A DNA stretch of 64,000 bases from Pseudomonas nicosulfuronedens (GCF_005877905.1 NZ_SWDV01000022.1:1-64000); one strand, 5' to 3'. Shown: positions 16,964 through 27,871, counted from the stretch's first letter. Made by a program: numbers and translations. The notes: generated by a model from the sequence alone, not told the origin.

Positions 16964-18355
16964 ATGAGCTCCCTCGAGAACCCGTCCGCCGCCAAGGACC
17001 AGCCCGACCTGGTCTATGGCCTGGAAGACCGCCCCGCCCTGCCGATCGCCCTGCTCGCGGCGCTGCAGCACCTGCTGGCGATCATCGTGCCGATCGTCAC
17101 CCCCGGCCTGCTGATCTGCCAGGCGCTGGGCGTGTCGCCGCGCGACACCAACCTCATCGTGTCGATGTCGCTGGTGATCTCCGGCATCGCCACCTTCGTC
17201 CAGTGCAAGCGCTTCGGGCCGTTCGGCGCGGGCCTCCTGATCGTCCAGGGCACCAGCTTCAACTTCGTCGGCCCGCTGATCGCCGGCGGTGCGCTGATGG
17301 TGAAGAACGGCACCCCGGTGGAAGCGGTGATGGCGGCGATCTTCGGCGTGGTCATGGCCGGCTCCTTCGTGGAGATGGGCGTGTCGCGCATCCTGCCCTT
17401 CGTGAAGCGTCTGATCACCCCACTGGTCACCGGCATCGTGGTGCTGATGATCGGTCTCACCCTGATCAAGGTCGGCCTGATCAGCATGGGCGGCGGCTTC
17501 TCCGCCATGGCCAACGGCACCTTCGCCAACGGCGAGAACCTGATGCTGTCGGGCCTGGTGCTGGCGATCATCGTCATCCTCAACCGCATCCCGGTGGTGT
17601 GGATGCGCAGCGGCGCCATCGTCATCGCCCTGGCCGTGGGCTACGCGCTGGCCGGCTACCTGGGCCGCCTGGACTTCACCGGCATGCACGAAGCGCCGGC
17701 CTTCCAGGTCCCGGTGCCGCTGCACTTCGGCCTGGGCTTCTCCTGGAGCCTGTTCATCCCGATGCTGGTGATCTACCTGGTGACCTCGCTGGAAGCCATT
17801 GGCGACGTCACCGCCACCAGCAAGATTTCCAAGCAACCGGTCGAAGGCCCGCTGTGGATGCAGCGCATCAAGGGCGGCGTGCTGGTGAATGGCGCCAACT
17901 CGCTGCTGGCCGGCCTGTTCAACACCTTCCCCAGCTCGGTGTTCGCACAGAACAACGGCGTGATCCAGCTGACCGGCGTGGCCAGCCGCCACGTCGGCCT
18001 GTGGATCGCTGCGATGCTCATCGTGCTGGGCCTGTTCCCCAGCGTCGCCGGGGTGATCCAGGCCGTGCCGGAGCCGGTGCTCGGCGGCGCGGTGATGGTG
18101 ATGTTCGGCGCGGTCGCCGCCTCCGGCATCAACATCCTCGCCGGTACTCACCTGGACCGCCGAGCACTGCTGATCATCGCCGTCAGCCTCGCGCTGGGCC
18201 TGGGCATCTCCCAGGTGCCGGAGTTCCTCGCGCACATGCCCCACGCGATCCGCAACGTGCTGGAATCCGGCGTCGCCACCGGCGGCATCTGCGCCCTGCT
18301 GCTGAACTGGTTCCTGCCCGAGTCCGACGCCGCCAAGGCCTCGCACAACGGCTGA
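16964..18355 (+). CDS. NCS2 family nucleobase permease (xanthine/urate type)
   Basis: This 463-residue membrane protein has 12-14 hydrophobic segments. It carries the QH motif in the first helix (ALQHLLAI, near residue 30) and the nucleobase transporter signature QNNGVIQLTG near residue 328. Members with Q-N-x-G in this signature usually transport xanthine or uric acid with protons, whereas uracil permeases differ here. Substrate specificity is therefore probable but not proven. The gene starts 270 bases after the divergent pilin start and is followed by a phosphoesterase gene on the same strand. Confidence 0.87.
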   Translation: MSSLENPSAAKDQPDLVYGLEDRPALPIALLAALQHLLAIIVPIVTPGLLICQALGVSPRDTNLIVSMSLVISGIATFVQCKRFGPFGAGLLIVQGTSFNFVGPLIAGGALMVKNGTPVEAVMAAIFGVVMAGSFVEMGVSRILPFVKRLITPLVTGIVVLMIGLTLIKVGLISMGGGFSAMANGTFANGENLMLSGLVLAIIVILNRIPVVWMRSGAIVIALAVGYALAGYLGRLDFTGMHEAPAFQVPVPLHFGLGFSWSLFIPMLVIYLVTSLEAIGDVTATSKISKQPVEGPLWMQRIKGGVLVNGANSLLAGLFNTFPSSVFAQNNGVIQLTGVASRHVGLWIAAMLIVLGLFPSVAGVIQAVPEPVLGGAVMVMFGAVAASGINILAGTHLDRRALLIIAVSLALGLGISQVPEFLAHMPHAIRNVLESGVATGGICALLLNWFLPESDAAKASHNG

Positions 18356-18361
18356 GCCGCC

Positions 18362-18392
18362 ACGACGCCACCCTCGGGTGGCGTCGTCGTTT
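18362..18392 (+). terminator. Possible terminator after the permease gene
   Basis: A strong stem (GACGCCACCC / GGGTGGCGTC with a TC loop) follows the permease stop by a few bases. The following tract GTCGTTTAT is only weakly T-rich, so termination may be partial. Confidence 0.5.
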
Positions 18393-18403
18393 ATGCTCCC
18401 CTG

Positions 18404-18871
18404 ATGACCACTTCCCTGCGCATCGGCGTCATCGCCGACACCCACGGCCTGCTGCGCCCCGAAGCGCTGGCGGCGCTGCAAGGCTGCGAGCGCATCCTGC
18501 ACCTGGGCGACATCGGCCCGGCCGCACTGCTGGATCAGCTGCGCGCACTGGCACCGCTGGAGGTGGTGCGTGGCAATAATGACACCGACGACTGGGCCGC
18601 CGCGCTGGCGGAAACGTTGCAGCTGGAGCTGGGTGGGCTGCGGCTGTACCTGATTCATGACCTCAAGCAACTGGCCGTCGATCCAGCCGCCGAGGGCATC
18701 GACGTGGTGCTGGCGGGGCATTCGCACAAGCCGCTGAACGAGGTTCGCAACGGGGTGCTGTACCTGAATCCGGGCAGCGCTGGGCCGCGGCGGTTCAAGC
18801 TGCCGATTGCGTTGGCGATTCTGGATATTGTCGACGGGCAGCCAAGGGTGGAGATGGTTTCGCTCGTCTGA
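18404..18871 (+). CDS. YfcE-type metallophosphoesterase
   Basis: This 155-residue calcineurin-like phosphoesterase carries the full set of metal-binding motifs: DTHG near residue 13, GDIG near 36, GNND near 59 and GHSHKP near 106. Small stand-alone enzymes of this kind, such as YfcE and MJ0936, hydrolyse phosphodiesters in a manganese-dependent way; the physiological substrate is unknown. It lies 48 bases after the permease gene, across a possible hairpin terminator, and is followed by a REP doublet. The start codon ATG at 18404 directly begins the first beta strand. Confidence 0.88.
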   Translation: MTTSLRIGVIADTHGLLRPEALAALQGCERILHLGDIGPAALLDQLRALAPLEVVRGNNDTDDWAAALAETLQLELGGLRLYLIHDLKQLAVDPAAEGIDVVLAGHSHKPLNEVRNGVLYLNPGSAGPRRFKLPIALAILDIVDGQPRVEMVSLV

Positions 18872-18876
18872 GAGCG

Positions 18877-18939
18877 TTCGCGAGCAAGCTCGCGCCTACA
18901 AAAGAGCGGCGCCCCTGTAGGAGCGAGCTTGCTCGCGAA
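18877..18939. repeat. REP doublet (REPIN) 1
   Basis: Two inverted copies of the REP sequence (GTAGGAGCGAGCTTGCTCGC family) face each other across 17 bases. The left arm has a GCGCCTAC end instead of GCTCCTAC. It lies between convergent genes. Confidence 0.9.
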
Positions 18940-18956
18940 CCGCCGCCGCACCGTGC

Positions 18957-20330
18957 CTACGGTTCGAGCAACTGGATCGCCAACTGCGCCACTGCTTCCT
19001 GCCGCTCGGTTTTTTCGCTGCGTCGGCGACCATTGAGGCTCGACCACTCCGGATGCGCCCGCGCCTTGCGCAGCGCCTCGGGCAGCTTGCCCTCGCGCCA
19101 TTGCTTGTCTTCGGGCGATTGCACCTGAATCGCCTCCACCGCCGCATGCCCGCGCGTCTGCAAGGCCGCCAGCAGTTGCCGCTGCCGCAGCGCCAGCAAG
19201 CGCAGCACGCTGTCATCCACCGAAAGCTCGCGGCTGCCCTTGAGCTTGCCCAGCAGGCGCTGGCCGTAATGGCCGACGGTCTGCCAGGCGCCGCCAGCGA
19301 TGGCGCCCAGCGCGGTGGCCGCGCCGAGGGCCAGGCCGCCGACCAGCAGGTCGATCCCCGCCCCCGCCGCCGCGCCGGCCGCCACTCCGCCCCCCAGGCG
19401 AATGCCCAGTTGGCGCAGGGTCTCCGGGTTGAACAGATCGTCGCCCCAGCGCCCGTCCAGCAACGGCAGGTCGGCCGCACGGACATCGTCCTTGCGGAAG
19501 GCATAGAGACTGAGCAGCGCCTTCACGCAGGTGTCTTCGCGCTTGCGCACCTGACTGCGCAGCGTCTCGGTGGCGGCACGCACGGCCGCATCACCGGCGG
19601 GAACCAGTTGGCGGCAGGCGGCGACATCCACCAGCAGTTCGGCGATCAGTCGTGCCCCAGCCTCGCGGCGAGCCACGACCTGGGCCTCGTGATCGGCGAC
19701 CAGCCGATCCAGTTGCGGGCGTGCACGCTCCAGCAGCAGAGCCAGGCTTTCGTACAGGCGCCGCTCGCCATCCAGCGGCGGCGCCACGCTGTCGAAACGC
19801 ACCAGCGCGTGCAGACCGAGACGGGACAGTGCCTCGCGCCACTGCTCCTCGCGGTGCTGCGGGCTGGCGACGAAGTTCAGCACCGGCAGCAGCGGACGCG
19901 CACAGGCGGCGAGTACGGCCAGTTCATCGCGGTACTTGGCCAGCACCGGTTCGCGGGCATCGATCACGTAGAGGCCAGCATCGGACGCGAGCAACTGGCG
20001 CAGCACCTTGGCTTCCTGCTCGAATCGGCCGCGAGCCTCGCTGCCGTCGAGGAAGCGGCGCAGCTTCTCCGGGCCATCCAGGCGTTCGCCGGGGCGCTCC
20101 AGACCGTCGAGAAAATCGCGCAGGGCGATGGCGTCCTCCAGGCCGGGAGTGTCGTAAAGCTCCAGCAACGGCTCGCCGTCCACCGACAACCGCGCGCCTT
20201 CCACATGTCGCGTGGTGCTGGGGCGATGGGAGACTTCACCAAAGCCGACATCGCGTGTCAGGGTGCGCAGCAGGGAGGTCTTGCCGACGTTGGTATGGCC
20301 GACCACGGCCAGTTTCAGCGCATCAGTCAT
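18957..20330 (-). CDS. GTPase with DUF3482 domain
   Basis: This 457-residue protein begins with a Ras-like GTPase domain: P-loop GHTNVGKTS at about residues 10-18, a switch segment with STTRHVEG, and the G3 motif DTPGLED near residue 59. The C-terminal half contains a glycine/alanine-rich stretch near residues 315-355 that could insert into or lie against a membrane, as known for DUF3482 proteins. The ATG at 20330 overlaps the stop of the upstream membrane-protein gene by 8 bases, so the two are translationally coupled. Function is unknown. A GTP-controlled membrane process is an inference from the pairing. Confidence 0.85.
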   Translation of the reverse strand: MTDALKLAVVGHTNVGKTSLLRTLTRDVGFGEVSHRPSTTRHVEGARLSVDGEPLLELYDTPGLEDAIALRDFLDGLERPGERLDGPEKLRRFLDGSEARGRFEQEAKVLRQLLASDAGLYVIDAREPVLAKYRDELAVLAACARPLLPVLNFVASPQHREEQWREALSRLGLHALVRFDSVAPPLDGERRLYESLALLLERARPQLDRLVADHEAQVVARREAGARLIAELLVDVAACRQLVPAGDAAVRAATETLRSQVRKREDTCVKALLSLYAFRKDDVRAADLPLLDGRWGDDLFNPETLRQLGIRLGGGVAAGAAAGAGIDLLVGGLALGAATALGAIAGGAWQTVGHYGQRLLGKLKGSRELSVDDSVLRLLALRQRQLLAALQTRGHAAVEAIQVQSPEDKQWREGKLPEALRKARAHPEWSSLNGRRRSEKTERQEAVAQLAIQLLEP

Positions 20331-21699
20331 GCCCGGTCTCCAGCCAGCCCAGCGGTGATGCCGAGGTGTGCGGCAGTTGCAGCCGGTCGATGCCGGCGTG
20401 CCAGTCGCCCAGGCGCTCGGCGTCCAGGGCTTCACCGGCCGGAGCCTGCAACAGCCAGACGCGGGTCGAGGCCGCGCAGCGAGAAAGCTCGGCAATCAGC
20501 GCCAGGGTGCCGCGGTCCGGTGAGCGGCGCGGGTCGCAGGCGATCACCAGGCGCGCCGGCGGGTAGCGGGTGAGCTGTTCCAACAAGCGGCGGCGTTGCG
20601 CGCCATCGTCGAGGTCGCCGGCATTGGCGATGCTGTCCGGCAGCTTTGGCGGCCAGTTGGGCCGGTCCAGCAGCTCGATGGAGACCAGCAACGCGCCATC
20701 GGCAGCGGACGCCGGCACCTGCGCCTGCGGTTCGATCAGTTCGTCCGGCGCGGCATCGCTGACACCCAGGCGCTCGCTGGCCGGCATCAGCCGTTCGCGC
20801 AGCAAGGCGTAGCCGGGCAGCGAGACATCCAGCGCCAACTGCGCACGCCCACGCTTCCACTGCCACAGGCAGAGCAGCCAGAGCGCGCCGCGCAACAGCA
20901 CGCCATAGACCAGCAGGATGCCTACCAGCCAGCCGGCCCAGGCGTGTCGCGCATTCTCACTGGCCACCAGGGCATCGCCGCTGGCGCGCACCAGCTCCGA
21001 ATCCGGCTGCGGGAAGCCGAGCAGCGAGGGCAACGCGCCGAGGCCGTGGGTCAGCGCGATGAAAGTGTCGCCGCCGAGGATGGTGGTTTCCCAGACGAAG
21101 CCATAGCGCCGCGTCGCCAGCAGCGCCAGCATCACGCCCAGCGCGCTGGTCAATGCAACGAACCACAGGCCGTGGACCAGCAGGCCGAGCGCCCAACGCG
21201 TGAGCTTCTGCCGATCGAGCAGCACCAGCAGCGCGGGCGCCAGCTGGGCGGCGTGGGCATCGCGGGCAAGCTTGCCGCTCAGCCACAGCCACAGGCGGCC
21301 AAGTGCACCAGCCGCCTCGCCGCCGGCGAAGAAAGCCAGGGCCCAGCCGATCAGGGTAATCAGGTGCAGGCCAAGCAGGCTGGCCAGGGCCCAGAACACA
21401 TTCACCGGGCGCTGGCCGTCACCCAGCGCGGCGAAGGCCAGGCCGCCGCCGGTGAACAGCGCCAGCGCCAGCAGCAGGTAGATCGACAGGCGCGCACCCT
21501 GCGTCCAGGTGCGCAAGGCGGCACGCTGGCCATCGCGCTCAGCCAGCAGCAGGGCGCGATGCTGCAGGCGCTGCGCGAGGTCGCCACCGCCAACGATGGC
21601 GCGGCGATTGGCCTCGCTGTCTTCCAGGGGACCGACCTGTTCCTCGCGCAGGCGCACGGCCTCGCACAGCCACAGGGATTGGAGGGCGGACTCGCTCAC
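20323..21699 (-). CDS. DUF2868 membrane protein, partner of the GTPase
   Basis: This 458-residue protein has four or five hydrophobic segments (about residues 65-85, 97-118, 160-185 and 245-270) and a soluble C-terminal half ending about 150 residues after the last of them. I chose the GTG at 21699 because a GGAG site lies 6 bases upstream and the reading begins SESALQSLWLCEAVRLRE. The longer frame to 21846 has no supporting features. The DUF2868 and DUF3482 genes commonly occur as a pair. The promoter region is shared with a divergent operon of exported proteins. Confidence 0.82.
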   Translation of the reverse strand: MSESALQSLWLCEAVRLREEQVGPLEDSEANRRAIVGGGDLAQRLQHRALLLAERDGQRAALRTWTQGARLSIYLLLALALFTGGGLAFAALGDGQRPVNVFWALASLLGLHLITLIGWALAFFAGGEAAGALGRLWLWLSGKLARDAHAAQLAPALLVLLDRQKLTRWALGLLVHGLWFVALTSALGVMLALLATRRYGFVWETTILGGDTFIALTHGLGALPSLLGFPQPDSELVRASGDALVASENARHAWAGWLVGILLVYGVLLRGALWLLCLWQWKRGRAQLALDVSLPGYALLRERLMPASERLGVSDAAPDELIEPQAQVPASAADGALLVSIELLDRPNWPPKLPDSIANAGDLDDGAQRRRLLEQLTRYPPARLVIACDPRRSPDRGTLALIAELSRCAASTRVWLLQAPAGEALDAERLGDWHAGIDRLQLPHTSASPLGWLETGHD

Positions 21700-21878
21700 G
21701 GGTTCTCCGACAATCGGTATTCGCCAGCAAGGATAACCGCTGCTCGCCGTGGCGTCCCGGCGCCGCCGGTAACACCCGGTATCGTCAACCAAACCAAGGA
21801 AGGGCTCTCGCCGGGCGCGGGCGGGCTCAGACTCAGCCGATAGCACTGCCCCTATAAAAACAACAATGAGGCCTCGCC

Positions 21879-22901
21879 ATGCTGCGCTCGCTGCTCAGTG
21901 CCTTGCCCCTGCTGTTCGCCGCCGCCAGCGCGACGGCGGTGGAAACTCCCCCGGTGCGGCCTTCCGACTGGGGCCCGGACACCCCGCTGATGCAAGCGGT
22001 GCCGCCGCGCGTGCTGGGCGCCGACGTCAGCGCCCGGCAGTCCGCCAGCAACACCTCGCAACTATGGATCAGCCAGACCGACTTCCGCCTGCACGACGAC
22101 ATCGGCTTCTTCATCCGCAAGATGCTGATCCAGATGAGCCCGGTGGCAGGCAGCGGTACGCCGTTGATGCTCGACGACCCGAAGTCGATGGTCGCGCGCA
22201 TCCAGGCCGGGGATATCTTCGTCGCCGACGCCACCCTCGCCAGTCTGCTCAACGAGGAGCTGCGCAACGCCAATGCGCCGGTACGCAACCTCAGGCTCAG
22301 CACCCGCGCCAACGGCCAGGAAGTCCACGGCGAACTGCTGCGCAAGGGGCGCTGGCGACCGCTGCGGATGATCACCGGGATCGAGCAGGCCGGGCCGCTG
22401 AAGGTGGCACTGGTGCCGCAGCGAATCTTCGTCGACAACGTGGACGTCACGCCCTCGCTGACCGCAGCCTCCATCGAGATGTCCGAGGTGCTGCAACTGC
22501 ATACGGCGCACATGCAGCTGATCGGCAACCGCATCCTGGTCGACCTCGACGGCCTGTTCCCGCCGCCGCGCCTGGACTTCACCGTCAGCAGCCTGAAGCT
22601 CGCCGACGGCGGCATGGACCTGCTGCTGGGCAGCGACCTGGCTGAGCTGAAATGGCCGCAGTTGAAGGCGCCGCAGAGCTACATGTTCATCGAGGGCGGC
22701 GACATCAAGATGGCGCGGACCATCCTGGTGAAGGCCTACGCACTGTTCACCAGCCTGAGTCCCGACGCGCCCCTGCTGTTCAACCTCTACGACTACCGCC
22801 GCCAGCTGCAATACGGCGAAATCCGCCTGCGCGAGGACGGCATGGTGCACATCGCGGTCTCGCCGGTGAAGGCGCCCGCCCCGGAGGAGAAAGCCCTATG
22901 A
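21879..22901 (+). CDS. Exported protein of unknown function, paralogue A
   Basis: This 340-residue protein has a signal peptide (residues 1-20, ending ATA before VETPP) and no other membrane segment, so it should be periplasmic. It aligns along most of its length with the next gene product: for example IGFFIRKML with IGFHSPQLK, and QSYMFIEGGDIKM with QSYIWLQSGDLKI, both followed by a FNLYDYR / FNLKDYR motif. I do not recognise a named family. The alternating hydrophobic beta pattern resembles lipid-binding TULIP-like folds, but this is speculative. The stop overlaps the next start (ATGA). Confidence 0.8.
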   Translation: MLRSLLSALPLLFAAASATAVETPPVRPSDWGPDTPLMQAVPPRVLGADVSARQSASNTSQLWISQTDFRLHDDIGFFIRKMLIQMSPVAGSGTPLMLDDPKSMVARIQAGDIFVADATLASLLNEELRNANAPVRNLRLSTRANGQEVHGELLRKGRWRPLRMITGIEQAGPLKVALVPQRIFVDNVDVTPSLTAASIEMSEVLQLHTAHMQLIGNRILVDLDGLFPPPRLDFTVSSLKLADGGMDLLLGSDLAELKWPQLKAPQSYMFIEGGDIKMARTILVKAYALFTSLSPDAPLLFNLYDYRRQLQYGEIRLREDGMVHIAVSPVKAPAPEEKAL

Positions 22902-23965
22902 GAACCCTCCTCGCTTCCCTGCTCTGCCTCGCGCTGACCGGTCAGGCCGTCGCCGAGAGCGCCATCGACAAGCAGCAACGCGAACTGGGCGTGCTGCGCC
23001 AGGGCTGGTTCCAGCAGACGCCGCCAGCGCCGGACTTCAAGGCCAATCGGCCGGGTGGGCTGCGCGATTCCGGCCAGGACGGCGTGGGCATCCTGCTGAA
23101 CAACGTGGACATGTACTTCCAGGGCAACATCGGCTTCCACAGCCCGCAGCTCAAAGGCTGGCTGGTGCCGCTCAAGGCCGGCGAGCCGATCGACTTCGAC
23201 CGCCCGCAGGACATGCGCATCAACGTCTCCGAGGGCGAGGTGATCCTCAGCCCGGTACAGCTCGCCAACCTGTTCAACCAGCACATCCTCGCCTACCCGG
23301 AAACCATGCTGCGCGACTTCAGACTGAGCATCGAGGGCGACCGCCTGCTGGTGGCCGGTGAGGTGCAGCCGCTGGGCGTCGGGCCCTGGCTGCCGCTGCG
23401 GCTCTCCGGCACGGTGAAGCTCGACGGCGACAACCTCGACTACCAGCCCGACAGCGTGAAAGTGCTCGGCGTGCCCAGCTACGGCGCCATGAGCCTGGTG
23501 GGCCTGCGCCTGGATTCGCTGGTGACGCTTGAGCGCCCCGGTGCGGTGCTGCAGGACAACGTGATGCACCTGAACTACCACCAGGTCTTCCCGCTGGTGG
23601 GCATCGATGGCCGGGTGGAATCCAGCTGGCTGGACGCCAAGGGCCTGCACCTGAAGTTCGCGCCCAAGCCCGGAGCCGCTTCGTTGGCCTTCGAGCCACC
23701 GCGCCAGGCCGGGCAGTCGTACATCTGGCTGCAGTCGGGCGACCTGAAGATCTTCGAGATTCTCATCACCTACTCCCAGGTGCTGCTCAAGGCCGAACGC
23801 CCGGACCAGACGCTGGCCTTCAACCTCAAGGACTATCGCAAGGTGCTCTCCACCGGCATCACCCAGGTCAACGAAGACGGCACCTTCTTCATGCGCGTTC
23901 CGCCAGCCGCCGGCCCCACCGAAGGCGAGCGGCTGGTATCCTCTGGCAATGGGAGTTCCCACTGA
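22898..23965 (+). CDS. Exported protein of unknown function, paralogue B
   Basis: This 355-residue protein has a signal peptide (residues 1-19, ending AVA before ES). It shares with paralogue A a region containing a beta-rich segment (DFRLSIEGDRLLVAGEV here, NLRLSTRANGQEVHGEL there) and the C-terminal QSYIWLQSGDLKI and FNLKDYR motifs. It is clearly a tandem duplication that has diverged. The start overlaps the stop of paralogue A by four bases, and folA begins 20 bases after its stop, so all three genes probably share a transcript. Function is unknown; an envelope role is inferred from the export signal. Confidence 0.8.
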   Translation: MRTLLASLLCLALTGQAVAESAIDKQQRELGVLRQGWFQQTPPAPDFKANRPGGLRDSGQDGVGILLNNVDMYFQGNIGFHSPQLKGWLVPLKAGEPIDFDRPQDMRINVSEGEVILSPVQLANLFNQHILAYPETMLRDFRLSIEGDRLLVAGEVQPLGVGPWLPLRLSGTVKLDGDNLDYQPDSVKVLGVPSYGAMSLVGLRLDSLVTLERPGAVLQDNVMHLNYHQVFPLVGIDGRVESSWLDAKGLHLKFAPKPGAASLAFEPPRQAGQSYIWLQSGDLKIFEILITYSQVLLKAERPDQTLAFNLKDYRKVLSTGITQVNEDGTFFMRVPPAAGPTEGERLVSSGNGSSH

Positions 23966-23985
23966 TGTTCAGCACTGGAGTCACG

Positions 23986-24498
23986 ATGTCCGAAGCCCTG
24001 CCCTTGGCGATGATCGCCGCCCTTGCCGACAACCGCGTGATCGGCGTCGACAACCGCCTGCCCTGGCACCTGCCGCAGGACCTCAAGCACTTCAAGGCGA
24101 TGACCCTGGGCAAGCCGGTGATCATGGGCCGCAAGACCTGGGATTCGCTGGGCCGCCCGCTGCCGGGCCGGCTGAACATCGTGGTCACCCGCCAGGCCGG
24201 GCTGAAGCTCGAAGGCGCGGAAGTCTTCACCAGCCTCGACGCTGCGCTGGAGCGCGCCGAGCAGTGGGCCAAGGAAGAGGAAGCCGACGAGCTGATGCTG
24301 ATCGGTGGCGCGCAACTCTACGGTGAAGCCCTGGGCCGAGCCGACCGCCTCTACCTGACCCGCGTGGGCCTGGCCCCGACGGGCGACGCGCACTTCCCCG
24401 AGGTGGATGAAGCGCATTGGCACCTGGCGTCGAGCATCGAGCATGACGCCGAAGGCGAGACGCCGGCCTATGCGTTCGAGGTTTGGGAGCGGGCTTGA
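23986..24498 (+). CDS. folA: Dihydrofolate reductase
   Basis: This 170-residue enzyme reduces dihydrofolate with NADPH for one-carbon metabolism and is the target of trimethoprim. Typical elements are IAALADNRVIGVDNRLPWHLP (about residues 9-29), the aspartate-helix stretch DLKHFK, GKPVIMGRKTW near residue 45, and IGGAQLY near residue 106. I chose the ATG at 23986 because a TGGAGTC site lies 6-7 bases upstream. A start at 23965 overlapping the previous stop is possible but less well supported. The gene ends an operon with two exported proteins. Confidence 0.94.
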   Translation: MSEALPLAMIAALADNRVIGVDNRLPWHLPQDLKHFKAMTLGKPVIMGRKTWDSLGRPLPGRLNIVVTRQAGLKLEGAEVFTSLDAALERAEQWAKEEEADELMLIGGAQLYGEALGRADRLYLTRVGLAPTGDAHFPEVDEAHWHLASSIEHDAEGETPAYAFEVWERA

Positions 24499-24513
24499 GA
24501 TTTCAGAGCAAGA

Positions 24514-24666
24514 GCCCCTCTCCCCAGCCCTGGCTGCGCGCCCCGCTCCAAAGGGAGAGGGAGCGGTTCGGAGCGAAATGAACACACTGTGCTCGTCAGT
24601 GACGTAAGCAAGTTCGCCTCACTCGGATATCCCCTCTCCCTTCAGGGAGAGGGTTAGGGAGAGGGA
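24514..24666. repeat. CCCTCTCCC-type palindromic repeats
   Basis: Two related palindromic units are present. One begins CCCCTCTCCCCAGCCC and closes with AAGGGAGAGGGA; the other is CCCCTCTCCCTTCAGGGAGAGGG followed by TTAGGGAGAGGG. The same family recurs at 39003-39119. Such elements are common between genes in Pseudomonas and related bacteria. Confidence 0.8.
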
Positions 24667-24689
24667 ACGCCAACTCGGAACCCACGACA

Positions 24690-24727
24690 AAAACGCCGCC
24701 CCGATTCCCGGCGCGGCGTTCTTCTTT
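24690..24727. terminator. Terminator between folA and the acyl-CoA dehydrogenase gene
   Basis: A stem AACGCCGC / GCGGCGTT with an imperfect loop is flanked by an A-run (minus-strand T-run) and a T-rich tract TTCTTCTTT on the plus side. It can serve both convergent genes. Confidence 0.75.
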
Positions 24728-24738
24728 ACCTCAAGCCA

Positions 24739-26529
<1,791 letters not shown>

Positions 26530-26531
26530 GT

Positions 26532-27767
26532 TCAGTGCTCCTGTTTCACGTCGGCGAAGCGGCCGTTGGCGGCGGCCAGGCGCTCGATCAGCGCAGCCGG
26601 CTGCCAATGGGCGCCATGTTCACCTGCCAGGTCACGCAGGCGTGCCAACACGCTCTGCAGGCCCTGGGCATCGGCCCAGGCCATTGGGCCGGACTTGTCC
26701 TTCGGGAAGCCATAACCATTGAGGTAAACGGTGTCGATGTCGGCACTGGTAGAAGCGATGCCTTCGTCGAGAATCTTCGCGCCTTCGTTGACCAGCGCCA
26801 GCAGGCAGCGCTCGAGGATTTCTTCGGCGCCGATATCGCGGCGGGAGTAACCCAGGCGTTCGGATTCGCGCAGCACCAGAGCATCGACTTCCGGGTCGTG
26901 CTCGGCCTGGCGGCTGCCCGGCTCGTAGTGGTAGAAGCCGTTGCCACTCTTCTGGCCGAAGCGGCCCATCTCGCACAGGCGGTTGTCCACCTGTACGGTC
27001 GGCGCGTCCTGGCCCTTGCCGGCCAGCTCGCGGGCACGCCATTCGAGGTCGATACCGACCACGTCGAACATGCGGAACGGCCCCATGGCGAAGCCGAAGC
27101 CCTGGATCGCCGCGTCCACCTGGTGCGGCAGCGAACCTTCGAGGATCAGCCGGCGCGATTCCTGGACGTATTTCTCCAGCATGCGGTTGCCGATGAAGCC
27201 GTGGCAGTTGCCGGCCACCACACTGACCTTGCCCATGCGCTCGCCCAGTTCCAGGGCTGCTTCGAGCACGGCGGGAGCGGTCTTCGCACCACGCACGATC
27301 TCCAGCAGCTTCATGATGTGCGCCGGGCTGAAGAAGTGCAGGCCGAGCACCTGGGACGGCCGCGAGGTCACTGCGGCAATCGCGTCGACGTCCAGGTAGG
27401 AGGTGTTGGAGGCCAGGATTGCCGAGGGTTTCAGCGCCGCATCCAGCTCGCGAAAGATCGACTGCTTGAGCTCGAGGTTCTCGTACACCGCCTCGATCAC
27501 CAGGTCCACCTCGCGGATCGCCGCGTAGTTCGACACCTGGGAGATGCGCGCACGGCGACGGGCGGCTTCGGCCTCGTCGATACGCCCCTGGCGCACGTTG
27601 TGGGCGTAGGTGTCAGCCACGGCGCCGAGGGCCTGGGTGAGCATCTGCGGGTTGTTGTCCAGCCACAGGACCTGCACGCCGGCGTTCGCCAGGCACATGG
27701 CAATACCCCGGCCCATGGTGCCAGCGCCGATGACGGCGGCGCTGGCGATGCGGATGTTCTGGCTCAT
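26532..27767 (-). CDS. 3-hydroxyacyl-CoA dehydrogenase
   Basis: This 411-residue protein has an N-terminal NAD-binding domain (VIGAGTMGRG, about residues 11-20) and a tandem pair of C-terminal 3-hydroxyacyl-CoA dehydrogenase domains, without a crotonase domain. HFFSPAHIMKLLEIV near residue 140 contains the catalytic histidine. It oxidises 3-hydroxyacyl-CoA with NAD in beta-oxidation. The ATG at 27767 is preceded by AGAGGA. It is the first gene of an operon with the acyl-CoA dehydrogenase and is divergent from a LysR regulator gene, which probably controls it. Confidence 0.9.
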   Translation of the reverse strand: MSQNIRIASAAVIGAGTMGRGIAMCLANAGVQVLWLDNNPQMLTQALGAVADTYAHNVRQGRIDEAEAARRRARISQVSNYAAIREVDLVIEAVYENLELKQSIFRELDAALKPSAILASNTSYLDVDAIAAVTSRPSQVLGLHFFSPAHIMKLLEIVRGAKTAPAVLEAALELGERMGKVSVVAGNCHGFIGNRMLEKYVQESRRLILEGSLPHQVDAAIQGFGFAMGPFRMFDVVGIDLEWRARELAGKGQDAPTVQVDNRLCEMGRFGQKSGNGFYHYEPGSRQAEHDPEVDALVLRESERLGYSRRDIGAEEILERCLLALVNEGAKILDEGIASTSADIDTVYLNGYGFPKDKSGPMAWADAQGLQSVLARLRDLAGEHGAHWQPAALIERLAAANGRFADVKQEH

Positions 27768-27871
27768 GTTGTTCCTCTTGTCAGCCTGAAACGCTCGTTT
27801 GAAGACCACTCACCTTAGGGAAGGCGGTACTATTTTTGAAATTTTGAGTTGTGATAAGTGGCATTCAGCCG

